From contig NW_019776167.1 of the NCBI RefSeq assembly GCF_001039355.2, forward strand, positions 73,090-96,208: a stretch of DNA of 23,119 bases. Reading direction: 5' to 3'. The stretch comes from Lingula anatina. Its lineage: Eukaryota; Brachiopoda; Lingulata; Lingulida; Lingulidae. A program made the position numbers and the translations under genes. The first letter of the stretch is position 1; the number at the start of each line of letters is the position of its first letter. Positions 10,701 through 18,925 of this stretch are shown here, piece by piece. The notes beneath the pieces were generated by a model. That model was given only the letters and a program-made list of their open reading frames with translations. It was not told the origin of the DNA and did no database searches.

Positions 10701-13700
10701 AGTAAACAAATTTTACACTCACAATTCTCATCACGACTGTTTAAAGAATCAACCACAAGATTTCCACCTTCAAATTTCAGGCAGTGATTTCCGTATCCAG
10801 TATGTATGTACACCCACTTGCAGGATATTTCATAATGCTTAATGTCTGTGATGTATGTTCCTTTGTCAAAGTAGCGTTTCCTTTCTACGGTTATGTCAAG
10901 GTCCAAGCTCTCATCATCTAAAAGAAATTATTCAAAATTTCACTTTATTTTTTCATATAGGCTCAGTAGTTAATAGGAAATTCCAGATCATATTCTAATA
11001 CCTGTGTTAATTTATCACTTAAGATATTCAGAAAAGTAAATGTTTTAAATGGAGTTAGGCACAATAAGTTTTCAATGATTACCATTAAAATCCTGAAAAA
11101 TTAAGATCTACTTTTAAAAATTACATTACTTTCACCATAACGGATACAGCATAAGTAGAAATATGTTTTTTTTTCATCATACCATTTACAATCAGTTTGA
11201 ATGTCACGTTCCAGAAATCCCACTTTTTTCTACCCTTTGCTATCAATGGCCTTTTAACAGTCTGGAATACAACAGTAAAACAGGATATGTACAAAGAACT
11301 TTTTTCAGTATATACATAGCTGGGAGGGGTGTCAAAAGAAAGCCCTTCAAGGAACTGGAAATGTTGCCATGCTGCAAAATTTCAACCAGGTTTAAAGCAT
11401 AAGAAGAAGAAATTTAAAGTGTCAAAGGCCACATTCAAAACAGTGGACTAACTAGTCCGAGGGTCAAATATGGCCGTCTCACTTGAATACTTTCCCATGG
11501 TAAATCTCAGGGCTGTAGCCTGAGCAAGGGGGGAAAGGTGTGGGAGGGGGTTGTCCCCCTCCCACGGTGTGGAAAATTTTTAGAAACTGTATGTATAATA
11601 CTGCATTCTGGTGCATTTTAACTGTTATTTATTGCTCAATCAGAAGTCAGAAATTGTGGGTTCATTTTGCCATAAGTATAGTCATTTTTTCAACACAACA
11701 TGCCAATTGGACTTCATTTCGTAGATTGTCTCAGGATCAGGAACAACGTTTCTTCCTCTGTGGACAAGCAAGAGAGCCAATTCGCTAAGGCCCNNNNNNN
11801 NNNNNNNNNNNNNNNNNNGCGGAGGCTACAGCCCTGAATCTATTAAGTGTCTATAAGTGGATAAGACGGCAAGCTTCGTAGTGGGTCGCCATATTTGACC
11901 CTTGGAGTAACTAGTCCACTGTTCTGAATGTGGCCTTATTACCTCCGCCAAGGAGGTTATGTTTTCACACCTGTTTGTCTGTTTGTTTGTCTGTCTGTCA
12001 TCAACATAACTCAAAAAGTTATGGTCCAACTTTGATGAAATTTTCAGGAACTGTCAGAAGTGGGCCAAGGAAGAGATGATTAGTTTTGGTGGTGATCCGA
12101 ATCAATAATCAATAATAATCAAAAATCGTTGCCTTGGCGGAGGTTTGCACTCTCATACTACAGATCCAATTTACATCACAAAGGTTTTGTAACTATGTCT
12201 GTTCTACAGCTTAACACCCTGATAATGACGCAATCAGTTTACTCTAATCTAATACTGGGACATGAAGTAGCCATATAAAAACATTTTCACTGACCAATGT
12301 CCACTCATCCTCTACAGCAGTGAACTGGTCCACCACAGCCCTGTGATGCCAGTCCTTGACCCGTAAGTCGTTGAAATGCGTGACGATATCCCCTACTTGT
12401 AATGCTTGACTACCACTCTGCGCAAGCCTATGAAAGAAAAGAAGAAAATAATAATCAGACATGAGCTTAGGTTTAAAAAAACCTCTGAAGATTTATCATT
12501 TTCTTGCAGATTTTGAATCTCATGAACCATCAGAATTGAATTAAAGAATGCTCATGTCTGATAATATATATTCAACTTTCTTCAATGTTTCAGCAATGTT
12601 TAGCAGATGAGGGGAGACAGGCTAAGAAGGCCAAAATTGTTTAATTGAAAAAGCGTAGCACTCTAAGCTAGGTGTCTCTTCTGGTGTTTTGTAGACATTG
12701 TGTGTATTTCAGCTGCCAATAATACAGGATCTGAACTCTCAACGGAATTTTTTTTCCAAATAAAATGAGATTGTCTTAACTACACCCTGTCAACACTGCT
12801 GAAAGTTGTCAACACTGCTGAAAACTGAAAATCCTGAAAATTTATGCATGTCAATATATCAACACAGAGTAAAATTATTTATTAGCTAACAAGTTTTAAA
12901 ATTTCAGGTTAACATATTATCTGATAACCTACGTCTACGGTAAAAACTTTAAAATTTAGTCTGTCTTGATAATTTTGTCAGAGGTCAATTCTCCATAATT
13001 TATTTTTACTTTGAAAATTTCGTCAAACTTGAAAATGGGCCCCTCAATGATTTTGATAAGTTCATCACGTAATATGGCTATGTTTGATTCCCGCATTAAA
13101 AATTTTTTTAATATTAATTAATTTCTAGGTGACGAAATTTTCAAGTTTTTACAGTAAGATGTACATGTGTGTGCTCACACACAAGCATACACGCACATAC
13201 ATGTCAATTAAGCACAATACTCAAATAACTCACCAAGCGTAAATCAATCCGTCTTCTGGTATGGACGCTATAATATGCTGACCATCCTCATCCATTCCAA
13301 TCTCCAAACCAAGGAGATGGTGCTCTCTGTCCAGTGATGACCTGTGTTTAGGGTGCTGGACATACAACTGACTCTGTAAAACTTCAGCTTCCTCTTCAAT
13401 CTATTATGATAAATATGAAAGTTATATAAGGCACAGTGAATGTGTGGAGAAGTTGAACAGCGTATGTACAGATCTCCTTATAGTAATCAGTCCTGCTAGA
13501 TGCCAAAATTGATAAGACAGAAGTGATTGGTGAGTGCAACTGATCCTAATTTTTAGGAAATCAGAAGTTTTCTTTACACCTAATTTCTTTACTAAAAATG
13601 CATAGCGTACAAGTAAAAAAACAACAACAGAAAGCAAAAAAAAAAAAAAGAAAAAAAGACCACCCTGAGAATGATCTCCTATACACCTTAAACATCAAAT

Positions 13701-14703
13701 GTGAAAAAAAAATCATCTACCAACTGTTTTCTTAAGATTCCTGCTCATTTACCAGCTTATCAATTTTTTTCAGGCCTGGCAAATAATTTTCTACTGAATA
13801 GTACATTTGAAAAACCATATGATATTTTAAAATAAAATATCATTTGTAGTTGAGCATTATACAATGTTATCATTAATTCCTTACGTTAACAGATTCTTCA
13901 TCAATATTAATCAAAATTACAACAATGATTTATAAAAAAAAAAACCTCATCACTACTGCTGGATTCCAAAGAGCTTGGACAACTGGTATTTTGGCTACTG
14001 ACCTCTAGTGAAGAGTCGTAGCCACTTTCGTCAGCATTTTTTGCGTTGTCTGTAAAAGAGTCAATAAAAATATTCAAATAACAATTGGCAAAATGACACT
14101 TTAGTTGCCTAGACCACAACTTTGGACTCGGTGCCTGATCAAGAAAGAGAAACAAGAAAAGAGGGGAAAATGAAATATTGAAATACTGCAAAACTGCAAA
14201 ATTGAAATCAGAATTTCAGAAATAATAAAATTCTGATTTATGAATTGGTTTATAGTCACCAACACATATCAAGATTTTCCTCCCTCCTGTTTCTTTTTGT
14301 CATCCCACAATATTCAAATACACATGTAATGGAGGAAGAGAATAAATCACACTTCTTTGTTGACAGTGCAAATATATATATATACTCACTGTACACAGTA
14401 TATATATTCAATACCCTATCATTTGCGTATGTTATTAATACAAGTGCATATGCTACAAGTACAAGTGGCAATGAAAATAAAAGGTTTGTACATTTTATAT
14501 TCTATGCAATATTTGGGGGGTATGTAAGATTCCTTTAATTCTCACCTTCTTGTTATTAATGACATTTTAATATATGTAATAATAATTATATAACTTACTG
14601 TTACAAGACACTCCGTGATACACTCACCTTTATCAGTCAAATTCACATAAGTTTCTAAGGTTTCCCCTACATGCTGTGACTCACAATCATCAACTAAATC
14701 CAT
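7775..14703 (-). CDS. PDZ domain plus interleukin-1-like beta-trefoil protein (386 aa, complete)
   Basis: Ten coding exons: 14703-14628, 14049-13946, 13400-13234, 12427-12295, 11261-11183, 10917-10723, 10047-9908, 9227-9113, 8417-8320, 7828-7775. They sum to 1161 bases, all in phase, with GT-AG borders. The ATG follows an in-frame upstream TAA in the predicted 5' UTR. Residues 1-60 are acidic and Ser-rich. Residues 87-165 form a PDZ domain: LLGLEIG loop, QALQVGDIV, WHHRAVV helix, final strand WTLTVKRPL. After a linker, residues about 212-376 read as an IL-1-type trefoil: NHCLKFEGGNLVV, FRFYMMFFNG, then YLESLIQPDHYVAV, close to the IL-1 signature, and last strand DDHEVSLQFFF. There is no signal peptide or membrane segment, as in IL-1, IL-18 and IL-33. 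An FGF-like trefoil is the main alternative. Cytokine function is inferred. No symbol is assigned. Confidence 0.85.
7984..8152. mobile_element. MITE, hAT-like termini (copy B), in last intron of the IL-1-like gene
   Basis: A 169-bp relative of copy A (6821-6991) in the same orientation, with more eroded ends (CATGGGCAGATG and CATCCCTG). It lies between exons 8417-8320 and 7828-7775. Confidence 0.55.
8810..8994. mobile_element. 185-bp MITE with long terminal inverted repeats (AGGCC... family, copy 1)
   Basis: The termini are inverted repeats of about 45 bases sharing ATTCAGAATAGGGGACT, AGTCCGAGG and AAATATG. A C-tract lies at 8863-8874. It sits in the intron between exons 9227-9113 and 8417-8320. 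A second, interrupted copy is at 11426-11937. Confidence 0.75.
9246..9268 (+). repeat. (ATT)n microsatellite
   Basis: A run of ATT units beside the IL-1-like exon at 9227-9113, just upstream of its acceptor on the minus strand. Confidence 0.9.
9650..9800 (+). repeat. TG-rich tract with (GT)n microsatellite at 9775-9799
   Basis: A degenerate TGTGTGCATG-type tract ending in a pure GT run. Overlapping ORFs on both strands are translations of this repeat. Confidence 0.9.
10492..10646. mobile_element. Possible small inverted-repeat element (CTTAAG...TACCCTCT)
   Basis: CTTAAGCCTACCCTCTACCAG at the left matches, inverted and imperfectly, the right end (CTTAAGTTACCCTCTCCCAG on the other strand). 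It lies in the intron between exons 10917-10723 and 10047-9908. Confidence 0.4.
11508..11836. mobile_element. Nested inverted-terminus element (CAGGGCTGTAGCCT) with 5-bp TSD
   Basis: The ends are CAGGGCTGTAGCCT and its complement AGGCTACAGCCCTG. AATCT is repeated directly on both sides (11503-11507 and 11837-11841). The uninterrupted MITE copy at 8810-8994 has one ATCTATT at this point, so the pre-insertion site is visible in this window. A G-rich palindrome GGGAGGGGG...CCCCCTCCC follows the left end. The interior includes a sequencing gap, so the length is approximate. Confidence 0.7.
11794..11818. other. Assembly gap (25 N)
   Basis: A run of 25 undetermined bases inside the nested transposable element. 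The real gap length is unknown. No coding exon is affected. Confidence 1.
11941..12144. mobile_element. Dispersed ACCTCCGCCAAGG inverted-end repeat
   Basis: It starts ACCTCCGCCAAGGAGGTTATG and ends CCTTGGCGGAGGT, a 13-base inverted terminus. The interior has the typical TGTTTGTCTGTTTGTTTGTCTGTCTG run and CAAAAAGTTATGG, as in a repeat I recall from many marine invertebrate and some fish genomes. It directly abuts the end of the interrupted MITE at 11937. Confidence 0.7.
12788..12823 (+). repeat. Two-unit tandem duplication (about 19 bp)
   Basis: TGTCAACACTGCTGAAA occurs twice in tandem in the intron between exons 13400-13234 and 12427-12295. Confidence 0.85.
12938..13154. mobile_element. Tc1/mariner-like MITE with TA duplication
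   Basis: The left end CGGTAAAAACTTTAAAATTT and right end (other strand) CTGTAAAAACTTGAAAATTT are inverted repeats of about 25 bases, each flanked by TA (12936-12937 and 13155-13156). The 217-bp element has no coding capacity and lies in the same intron as the tandem duplication at 12788. Confidence 0.65.
14003..14003 (-). other. Alternative in-frame 5' splice site in IL-1-like exon 3
   Basis: GAG|GTCAGT at 14003/14002 is a better donor match than GAG|GTTTTT at 13946/13945. Both leave phase 0, so use of the inner site removes 19 Ser-rich residues (VSSQN...SSDE) and gives a 367-residue protein. Which is used cannot be settled from sequence. Confidence 0.5.
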
Positions 14704-14979
14704 GTCTAATAGATACTTCCTCTGAATTAAAAAAATAACAGTCTCTTGGTACGATCAGGCAATTGTTTCTTTGGTCCTTTCCGATGGTCCTGATTTCAAA
14801 CTGAAATAGAAATAAATTTCTCACTCTTGAATCCAACCGATCTCTCATTTCATTCAAATAAAAATCATATTCTGATGAATCACACACTTTCAGTATTTGT
14901 ACAGTTTACTTTGAAATTCATGCACTTTCGGTTATCTTGCTTTTAGCTAATCACTTTCCTTTTAATTACTAGCATTTCT

Positions 14980-15148
14980 GGGGTAGCGCTAGCAATTTTT
15001 TTCGCTTAGCCAAATCACCACATTTTCGTCAATTTGTTACCAAAATGGTTATAATTTGGCTAAAACATGTCAAATCAAGCCCTTTTTCTTTAGCCAATTT
15101 AAGTCAGTTTTAGCACTTGGCTAAATTGGCGAGTGTTAGCACTACCCC
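14980..15148. mobile_element. 169-bp MITE with 9-bp target-site duplication
   Basis: The ends are GGGGTAGCGCTA and, on the other strand, GGGGTAGTGCTA; inverted similarity continues through TAGCCAA motifs. AGCATTTCT is directly repeated at 14971-14979 and 15149-15157. A 9-bp duplication fits Mutator-like elements best. It lies between the non-coding exon and the first coding exon of the IL-1-like gene. Confidence 0.75.
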
Positions 15149-15592
15149 AGCATTTCTTTTACATCACTACACATGAACCTGAATTTGTAATTAATATCAT
15201 TTTAAGCTCTTTCAGCAATATATACAAGTAACAGTATACATACTGCAATAATGCCAAGTTCTAATCTATAAACTAATGCAGAAAAGAAGATCGTTACATA
15301 CAGTATTATGGAACTAGTGCAATACAGAATATATATACTTGAAATTTGGAAACTACGAGATATGCAACTAAGCCTACAAAATTCAGATGGGTAATCTTTT
15401 TTCTGAAATTTTTTTTTTACTCTTTGTTGATCCAACTTGAAAAACAGCATAAAATTCACACAAATTCACTTTTAATTCCGATCTGCATGTTCCCTGTGGA
15501 AAGGGTACTTACTCTTTTCAAACTCCTTCAATCTCACCCCACAGCCCTGTAGTATATTACAGAAAACACCAAAACTAAACTGACGTACTCAC

Positions 15593-15645
15593 CTCCACTG
15601 TTACCAGTTAACAAACACAGAAATGAGCCTCTCTAGTCCTCTCTC
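15593..15645 (-). other. Predicted non-coding first exon of the IL-1-like gene
   Basis: A strong donor GGAG|GTGAGTACG on the minus strand marks the exon's 3' end at 15593. Spliced to the acceptor at 14722-14724 (TTTTTTAATTCAG), it gives a 5' UTR with an in-frame TAA upstream of the ATG at 14703. The upstream limit is a guess. GGGGTTCCC on the gene strand (15665-15673), a kB-like site, lies just upstream. Confidence 0.5.
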
Positions 15646-15947
15646 TGCCCGCGCTGATTAGATAGGGAACCCCACTATAGGTCTATCTTAGCAGGGGACG
15701 TTGACCTGACAATAAGAAGAGTTCAGATAAGATATTGTACATTTGAATATACCCTTGTATTTATACTGCAAAGCAGCATTGGGGCTATTACTCACTAAGG
15801 ATGGTGTAAAATGTTAGTTTCACATAAAATAGGAAGAAAACGTCAAAAGTGATTGTTTCTCATATGAGCTTCCTCCTTTAATTAAAAATGAAATAGGATG
15901 TTAAGATTCTGTGCATTGATTTGGTACACCTCCCCCCTCCCCCACAA

Positions 15948-15987
15948 CTAGGATCCAAAATAAATAAAGCTTTATTTTGGATCCTAG
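15948..15987. repeat. Perfect 17-bp stem hairpin, 6-base loop
   Basis: CTAGGATCCAAAATAAA is followed after TAAAGC by its exact complement. Both strands carry AATAAA inside the stem. It lies in the intergenic region upstream of the IL-1-like first exon. Confidence 0.9.
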
Positions 15988-16167
15988 CCCACAATCAATG
16001 AACAGTAATGCTGACCAATGTATATTTATAGACAAATACGATAGATAATATGACAAATATTTTCATTTCTACAATGTTGATTGGCAACATAAGAAACTGA
16101 AGGGCATGACCTTAGGAAAAAAAGTTAACTGTTTACAAGACTTAACTCATTTAGTAACTACATGTCC

Positions 16168-16170
<3 letters not shown>

Positions 16171-16229
<59 letters not shown>
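16171..16229 (+). repeat. (TA)n microsatellite
   Basis: About 59 bases of pure TA in intergenic DNA. An overlapping ORF encoding an Ile-Tyr run is an artefact of it. Confidence 0.95.
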
Positions 16230-16232
<3 letters not shown>

Positions 16233-16840
16233 TTTCAATGATTTGTGAAAATTGCACATTCAAGGTCTGGCTGAATATGCAATATGCCCTTTTTTTTCTT
16301 CAAAGAGATCAGCTCTGACCAATTTTCATACCCTTCCCAGGGATAAAAGAAACATAAACAGTAACATATTGATTTTTTCTAAATTACAATTTAGGCTAAC
16401 TACTATATATATACATGTACAGTACAATAAACTTGTTACCAATGTAAATATTAGTTCAATAAAGTATTCTTTGCAACTGTTAAACAAATACAATGAATCA
16501 GAAAGTGAAAATTCATTGGCTTAAAAAATCCATTCTAAAACAACCACTAGAAGGTGTACAATGTATGTATCTCGAAGGCAGGAAGCACTTGCAATACATA
16601 CATGTACATCCCCTTTTGATTTACCAACTATCTCCGTTTCTGCACCATGTGAGTAAAATCAGCTACTTCCTTGTTCATCTTGTTCTTAATTTGTGTCACG
16701 ACTGGACCATTAATTGATAAGAAAGACCAAAGGCCTAGCTTGCAGATAATGAGAAGCAGGGATTTCCCCAGGACAGTAGAAGTAGATTTTCATTTTATTT
16801 ATTTATCATTTTAATTTATTCTTTTCCAGAATGCATTTAA

Positions 16841-17054
16841 GACCCCATTCCCAGAGATTAGATCGATCCAACTAGATCAACCTAACTCCCTGGGGGTTCA
16901 TGCTAAATAGCTATCAGCCGAGCAGGCACAAAAGTTAATTACCCCCTTACAACTTGTAGTAGGCGGGATAGACATTTAAGCCGGATCTGACAGTCATCTA
17001 GTGAGACTCTCCATGGTGATAGATCGACCTAAAATCTATGGGAATGCCCCCTAA
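16841..17054. mobile_element. Foldback repeat (CATTCCC...AGATT ends)
   Basis: The left end CCCCATTCCCAGAGATT...GATCGATC matches the inverse of the right end (GGGGGCATTCCCATAGATT...GGTCGATC). It is about 214 bases with no coding capacity. The target duplication is not clear. Confidence 0.45.
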
Positions 17055-17426
17055 GTTACATATAACATGCACACTGAACTAGACACGAACACGCTTTCAC
17101 CTTTGGAGCGACTCCATAATAATCTCCTTATGATTTCTGCACAACTATAAAAACCGAGAAAAAAAAGTAACATTACCACACTGAATTTTACTATTACAGC
17201 GTATATACACTATACCACGGTTGGCGCTTCAAACAATACAATAATAGCACTTGTATTTCAATACAGTCTATTGCTCTTCTTTTCTTTTGCTTCGTTGCAT
17301 TCAACCTATTTTCCCAAGCACCAGTCTTGGGAAAGGTCAGTTACAACTACTGGTTGCGTCCACTGTATGTGACCTACAAGAGCAAATTATATCCAGGATT
17401 ACTGGAAATGGGGGTCCACCGATGTG

Positions 17427-17444
17427 ACCCCCCCCCCCCCCCCC
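17427..17444 (+). repeat. Poly-C tract
   Basis: A run of C bases shortly after ACCGATGTGA. Its length is prone to assembly error. Confidence 0.85.
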
Positions 17445-17559
17445 TTACATGGAACTTTGCAATGTTACAAGGAACTTTTCCAAAACAACAAATTCTTAAT
17501 TGAATTCATTAAAAAGAAGGAAAAGTAGGAGGTTTTCTTTCAAAGTAGAGGGGTCTTAC

Positions 17560-17919
17560 TCAAAATGTAGGAAAAGTATGACTTAAGTCTAGATTTGGGG
17601 CTCGGACAAGGAGCCCAAAATGTTGATCTGTAATGTGGTCACCGACTTGCAGGGAGTCCATAAATATATCATCATTCTCCAAAAATTTTGTAAGTTGTTC
17701 AGCCATCTCTGAAAACATACATGTAGGTCTTCTTTTGAGGCCAGTGTCCCTCAAAATGTTGACTTGAAAGACCTGTTGAGCAATCAAGTTAGTGGCCAGC
17801 TTGACCAAAGTTACATGTAGGTACAACGTACCTGTCTGCGTGCATTCAGATAACTTTAAATTTGTCCTGGAATATGTTTCTCTAGACCTGTGATTTGTAA
17901 TCAATGAATCAGTTGTCAT
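17560..17919 (-). CDS. Unassigned ORF (119 codons), possible exon or gene remnant
   Basis: I do not recognise this ORF. Its C-terminal half has a protein-like composition rather than a low-complexity one: QVFQVNILRDTGLKRRPTC, FSEMAEQLTKFLEND, DSLQVGDHITDQHFGLLV, ending DLSHTFPTF and a stop. The N-terminal part is less convincing, and a CAG|G acceptor-like site near 17834 could be the real exon border, making this a terminal exon of a minus-strand gene or a processed fragment. No adjoining exons were found in the intergenic region. It may equally be chance. Confidence 0.25.
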   Translation of the reverse strand: MTTDSLITNHRSRETYSRTNLKLSECTQTGTLYLHVTLVKLATNLIAQQVFQVNILRDTGLKRRPTCMFSEMAEQLTKFLENDDIFMDSLQVGDHITDQHFGLLVRAPNLDLSHTFPTF

Positions 17920-17959
17920 ATCTAAACATCATATGACTTCAAAAGTAGCCCTATTCAAA

Positions 17960-18128
17960 CCCGTAGCCAGCAATTTCAAAAGGGGGGGGGGTCTCTTTCT
18001 GAATGAATGGACCTTTTTCCAATGAAACCTTTGTCTATACAGTACCTGGATCAAATTTTGCCCGTAATGGATCTTTGCCTGGCAAAAAGGGCGGTTCTTT
18101 CGAACCCCCCGACCCCCCTGGCTAAGGG
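17960..18128. mobile_element. MITE-like element with CCCKTAGCCAG ends and G-tracts
   Basis: The left end CCCGTAGCCAG and right end (other strand) CCCTTAGCCAG are inverted repeats followed by G-rich runs. The interior ends in GGTTCTTTCGAACC. The class resembles other CGTAGCCAG repeats recalled from marine invertebrates. Confidence 0.55.
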
Positions 18129-18358
18129 CCTGCTATTAAAACTCAACAAAAAAAAAGCTGTCCCGCAAATGGAACGCAAATGGACATAACTTGCTCCCGG
18201 CGTATGACTCATAACGTTCTATATTTATCCTCGGAAATTTTGACATGTGGGCCGGCGATTCTGTTCGGGTTCAGCCTCTTCGCCATCTTTTTTTTTTTAA
18301 CTTTCAAAACACGTATTGGCAGCGAAAAACGGTTCTGCGTGATTGAAAGCATTACGTA

Positions 18359-18391
18359 TTTAAATCGCTGGAAACGTTCCAGTGATTTAAA
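18359..18391. repeat. 33-bp near-perfect palindrome
   Basis: Two 15-base arms (TTTAAATCGCTGGAA and TTCCAGTGATTTAAA) flank a 3-base centre. The single mismatch is G/T, which would be a G-U pair in plus-strand RNA. It lies about 540 bases upstream of the aprataxin ATG. Confidence 0.85.
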
Positions 18392-18905
18392 AATGAATTG
18401 TTGATTTCTACCGTACATGTACACCACTACATGTGGGTGATGCCTTAATGGTTTGGCGGTTTACAGTCGTTATATCTTCGTCTGCTGGCCAACTTTAACA
18501 TGCAAACCCTAGTTCATTTCTTTTAAAACAAAGTGTCATGATATAAAAGTTAAGGGTCCGCATGGCTTACCGTGACAACTTGAAAGCTTCATCTTGAATA
18601 CATGTTGCCTGACCCGTCTATCTAAATATAGGTTGGCCTCAATTTGGACATGATATTTTACATCCAATCTGAGGCTAGGGAATTCCCCTGTCACGTGAAC
18701 TAACTCTGTTACTTTCAACAGGTAGTCATAATTTTCAACCAAAAATTGTTGTTTATCCGAAAATACAAAAATATGAAGTCAATAAGAAAGTGTATTTGCT
18801 GTTATTTGCTGTGATTTGCTGAGTAAATTATTTTAAATTTGCAATGAAAATTAATTTTAAAAGCTACTGCGCTGACACCTTTCGTCAGTTTTGATAAACA
18901 GGAGA

Positions 18906-18920
18906 GCACATGTGCAGCTG
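18906..18920. promoter_or_regulatory. Two adjoining E-box motifs just before the aprataxin ATG
   Basis: The palindrome GCACATGTGC (18906-18915) overlaps CAGCTG (18915-18920), giving two CANNTG motifs within 6 bases of the start codon. They may be chance or part of the start region. Confidence 0.3.
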
Positions 18921-18925
18921 TGGAA

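Larger units (their letters stand above)
7808..10843 (-). other. IL-1-like beta-trefoil domain (residues about 212-376, split over five exons)
   Basis: Order along the protein: a beta1/beta2-like segment CKWVYIHTG and NHCLKFEGGNLVV (219-242); FRFYMMFFNG (252-261), which parallels the FSMSFVQG strand of IL-1beta; ETVYLCQIGNLKKNRFVTVL; YLESLIQPDHYVAV (329-342), which parallels FESAQFPNWYIST; DEGKVFLKE; and the terminal strand EVSLQFFF, which parallels DFTMQFV. The length of about 165 residues fits the family's mature forms (about 150-170). The comparisons are recalled, not computed. Confidence 0.75.
11426..11937. mobile_element. AGGCC-family MITE, copy 2, interrupted by a nested insertion
   Basis: The ends match copy 1 (8810-8994): AGGCCACATTCARAACAGTGGACTA, AGTCCGAGGGTCAAATATGGC and their inverse. 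Removing 11508-11841 leaves about 180 bases collinear with copy 1. It lies in the intron between exons 12427-12295 and 11261-11183. Confidence 0.75.
11247..13322 (-). other. PDZ domain (residues 87-165, split over three exons)
   Basis: The carboxylate-binding loop is LLGLEIG (89-95). The ALQVGDIV motif and the start of helix alphaB (His143, Val147) are typical; His at that position usually means class I C-terminal ligands. The closing strand LTVKRP is split by the intron between exons 12427-12295 and 11261-11183 and only becomes canonical when spliced, which supports the exon model. Confidence 0.8.
15700..16840. other. Intergenic region upstream of the IL-1-like gene
   Basis: No supported gene outside the hairpin and TA repeat. 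Short plus-strand ORFs at 16252-16717 overlap each other and show no recognisable domain. Confidence 0.5.

Noticed and set aside
7808-10843. FGF-family assignment of the trefoil
   Set aside because: FGF would be expected to show a NWYVAL-type strand and a basic heparin-binding loop; the ESLIQP-HYV segment and the EVSLQFFF C-terminus fit IL-1 better. Not excluded without a profile search.
16106-16318. ORF with Ile-Tyr repeat
   Set aside because: Translation of the (TA)n microsatellite.
18086-18104. GGTTCGAA-like tRNA B box on the minus strand
   Set aside because: No cloverleaf or A box; it is part of the G-rich MITE end.
18125-18925. Possible upstream FHA-coding exon for aprataxin
   Set aside because: No FHA-like Arg-Gly...Ser-Arg pattern with usable splice sites was seen in this region on the plus strand.
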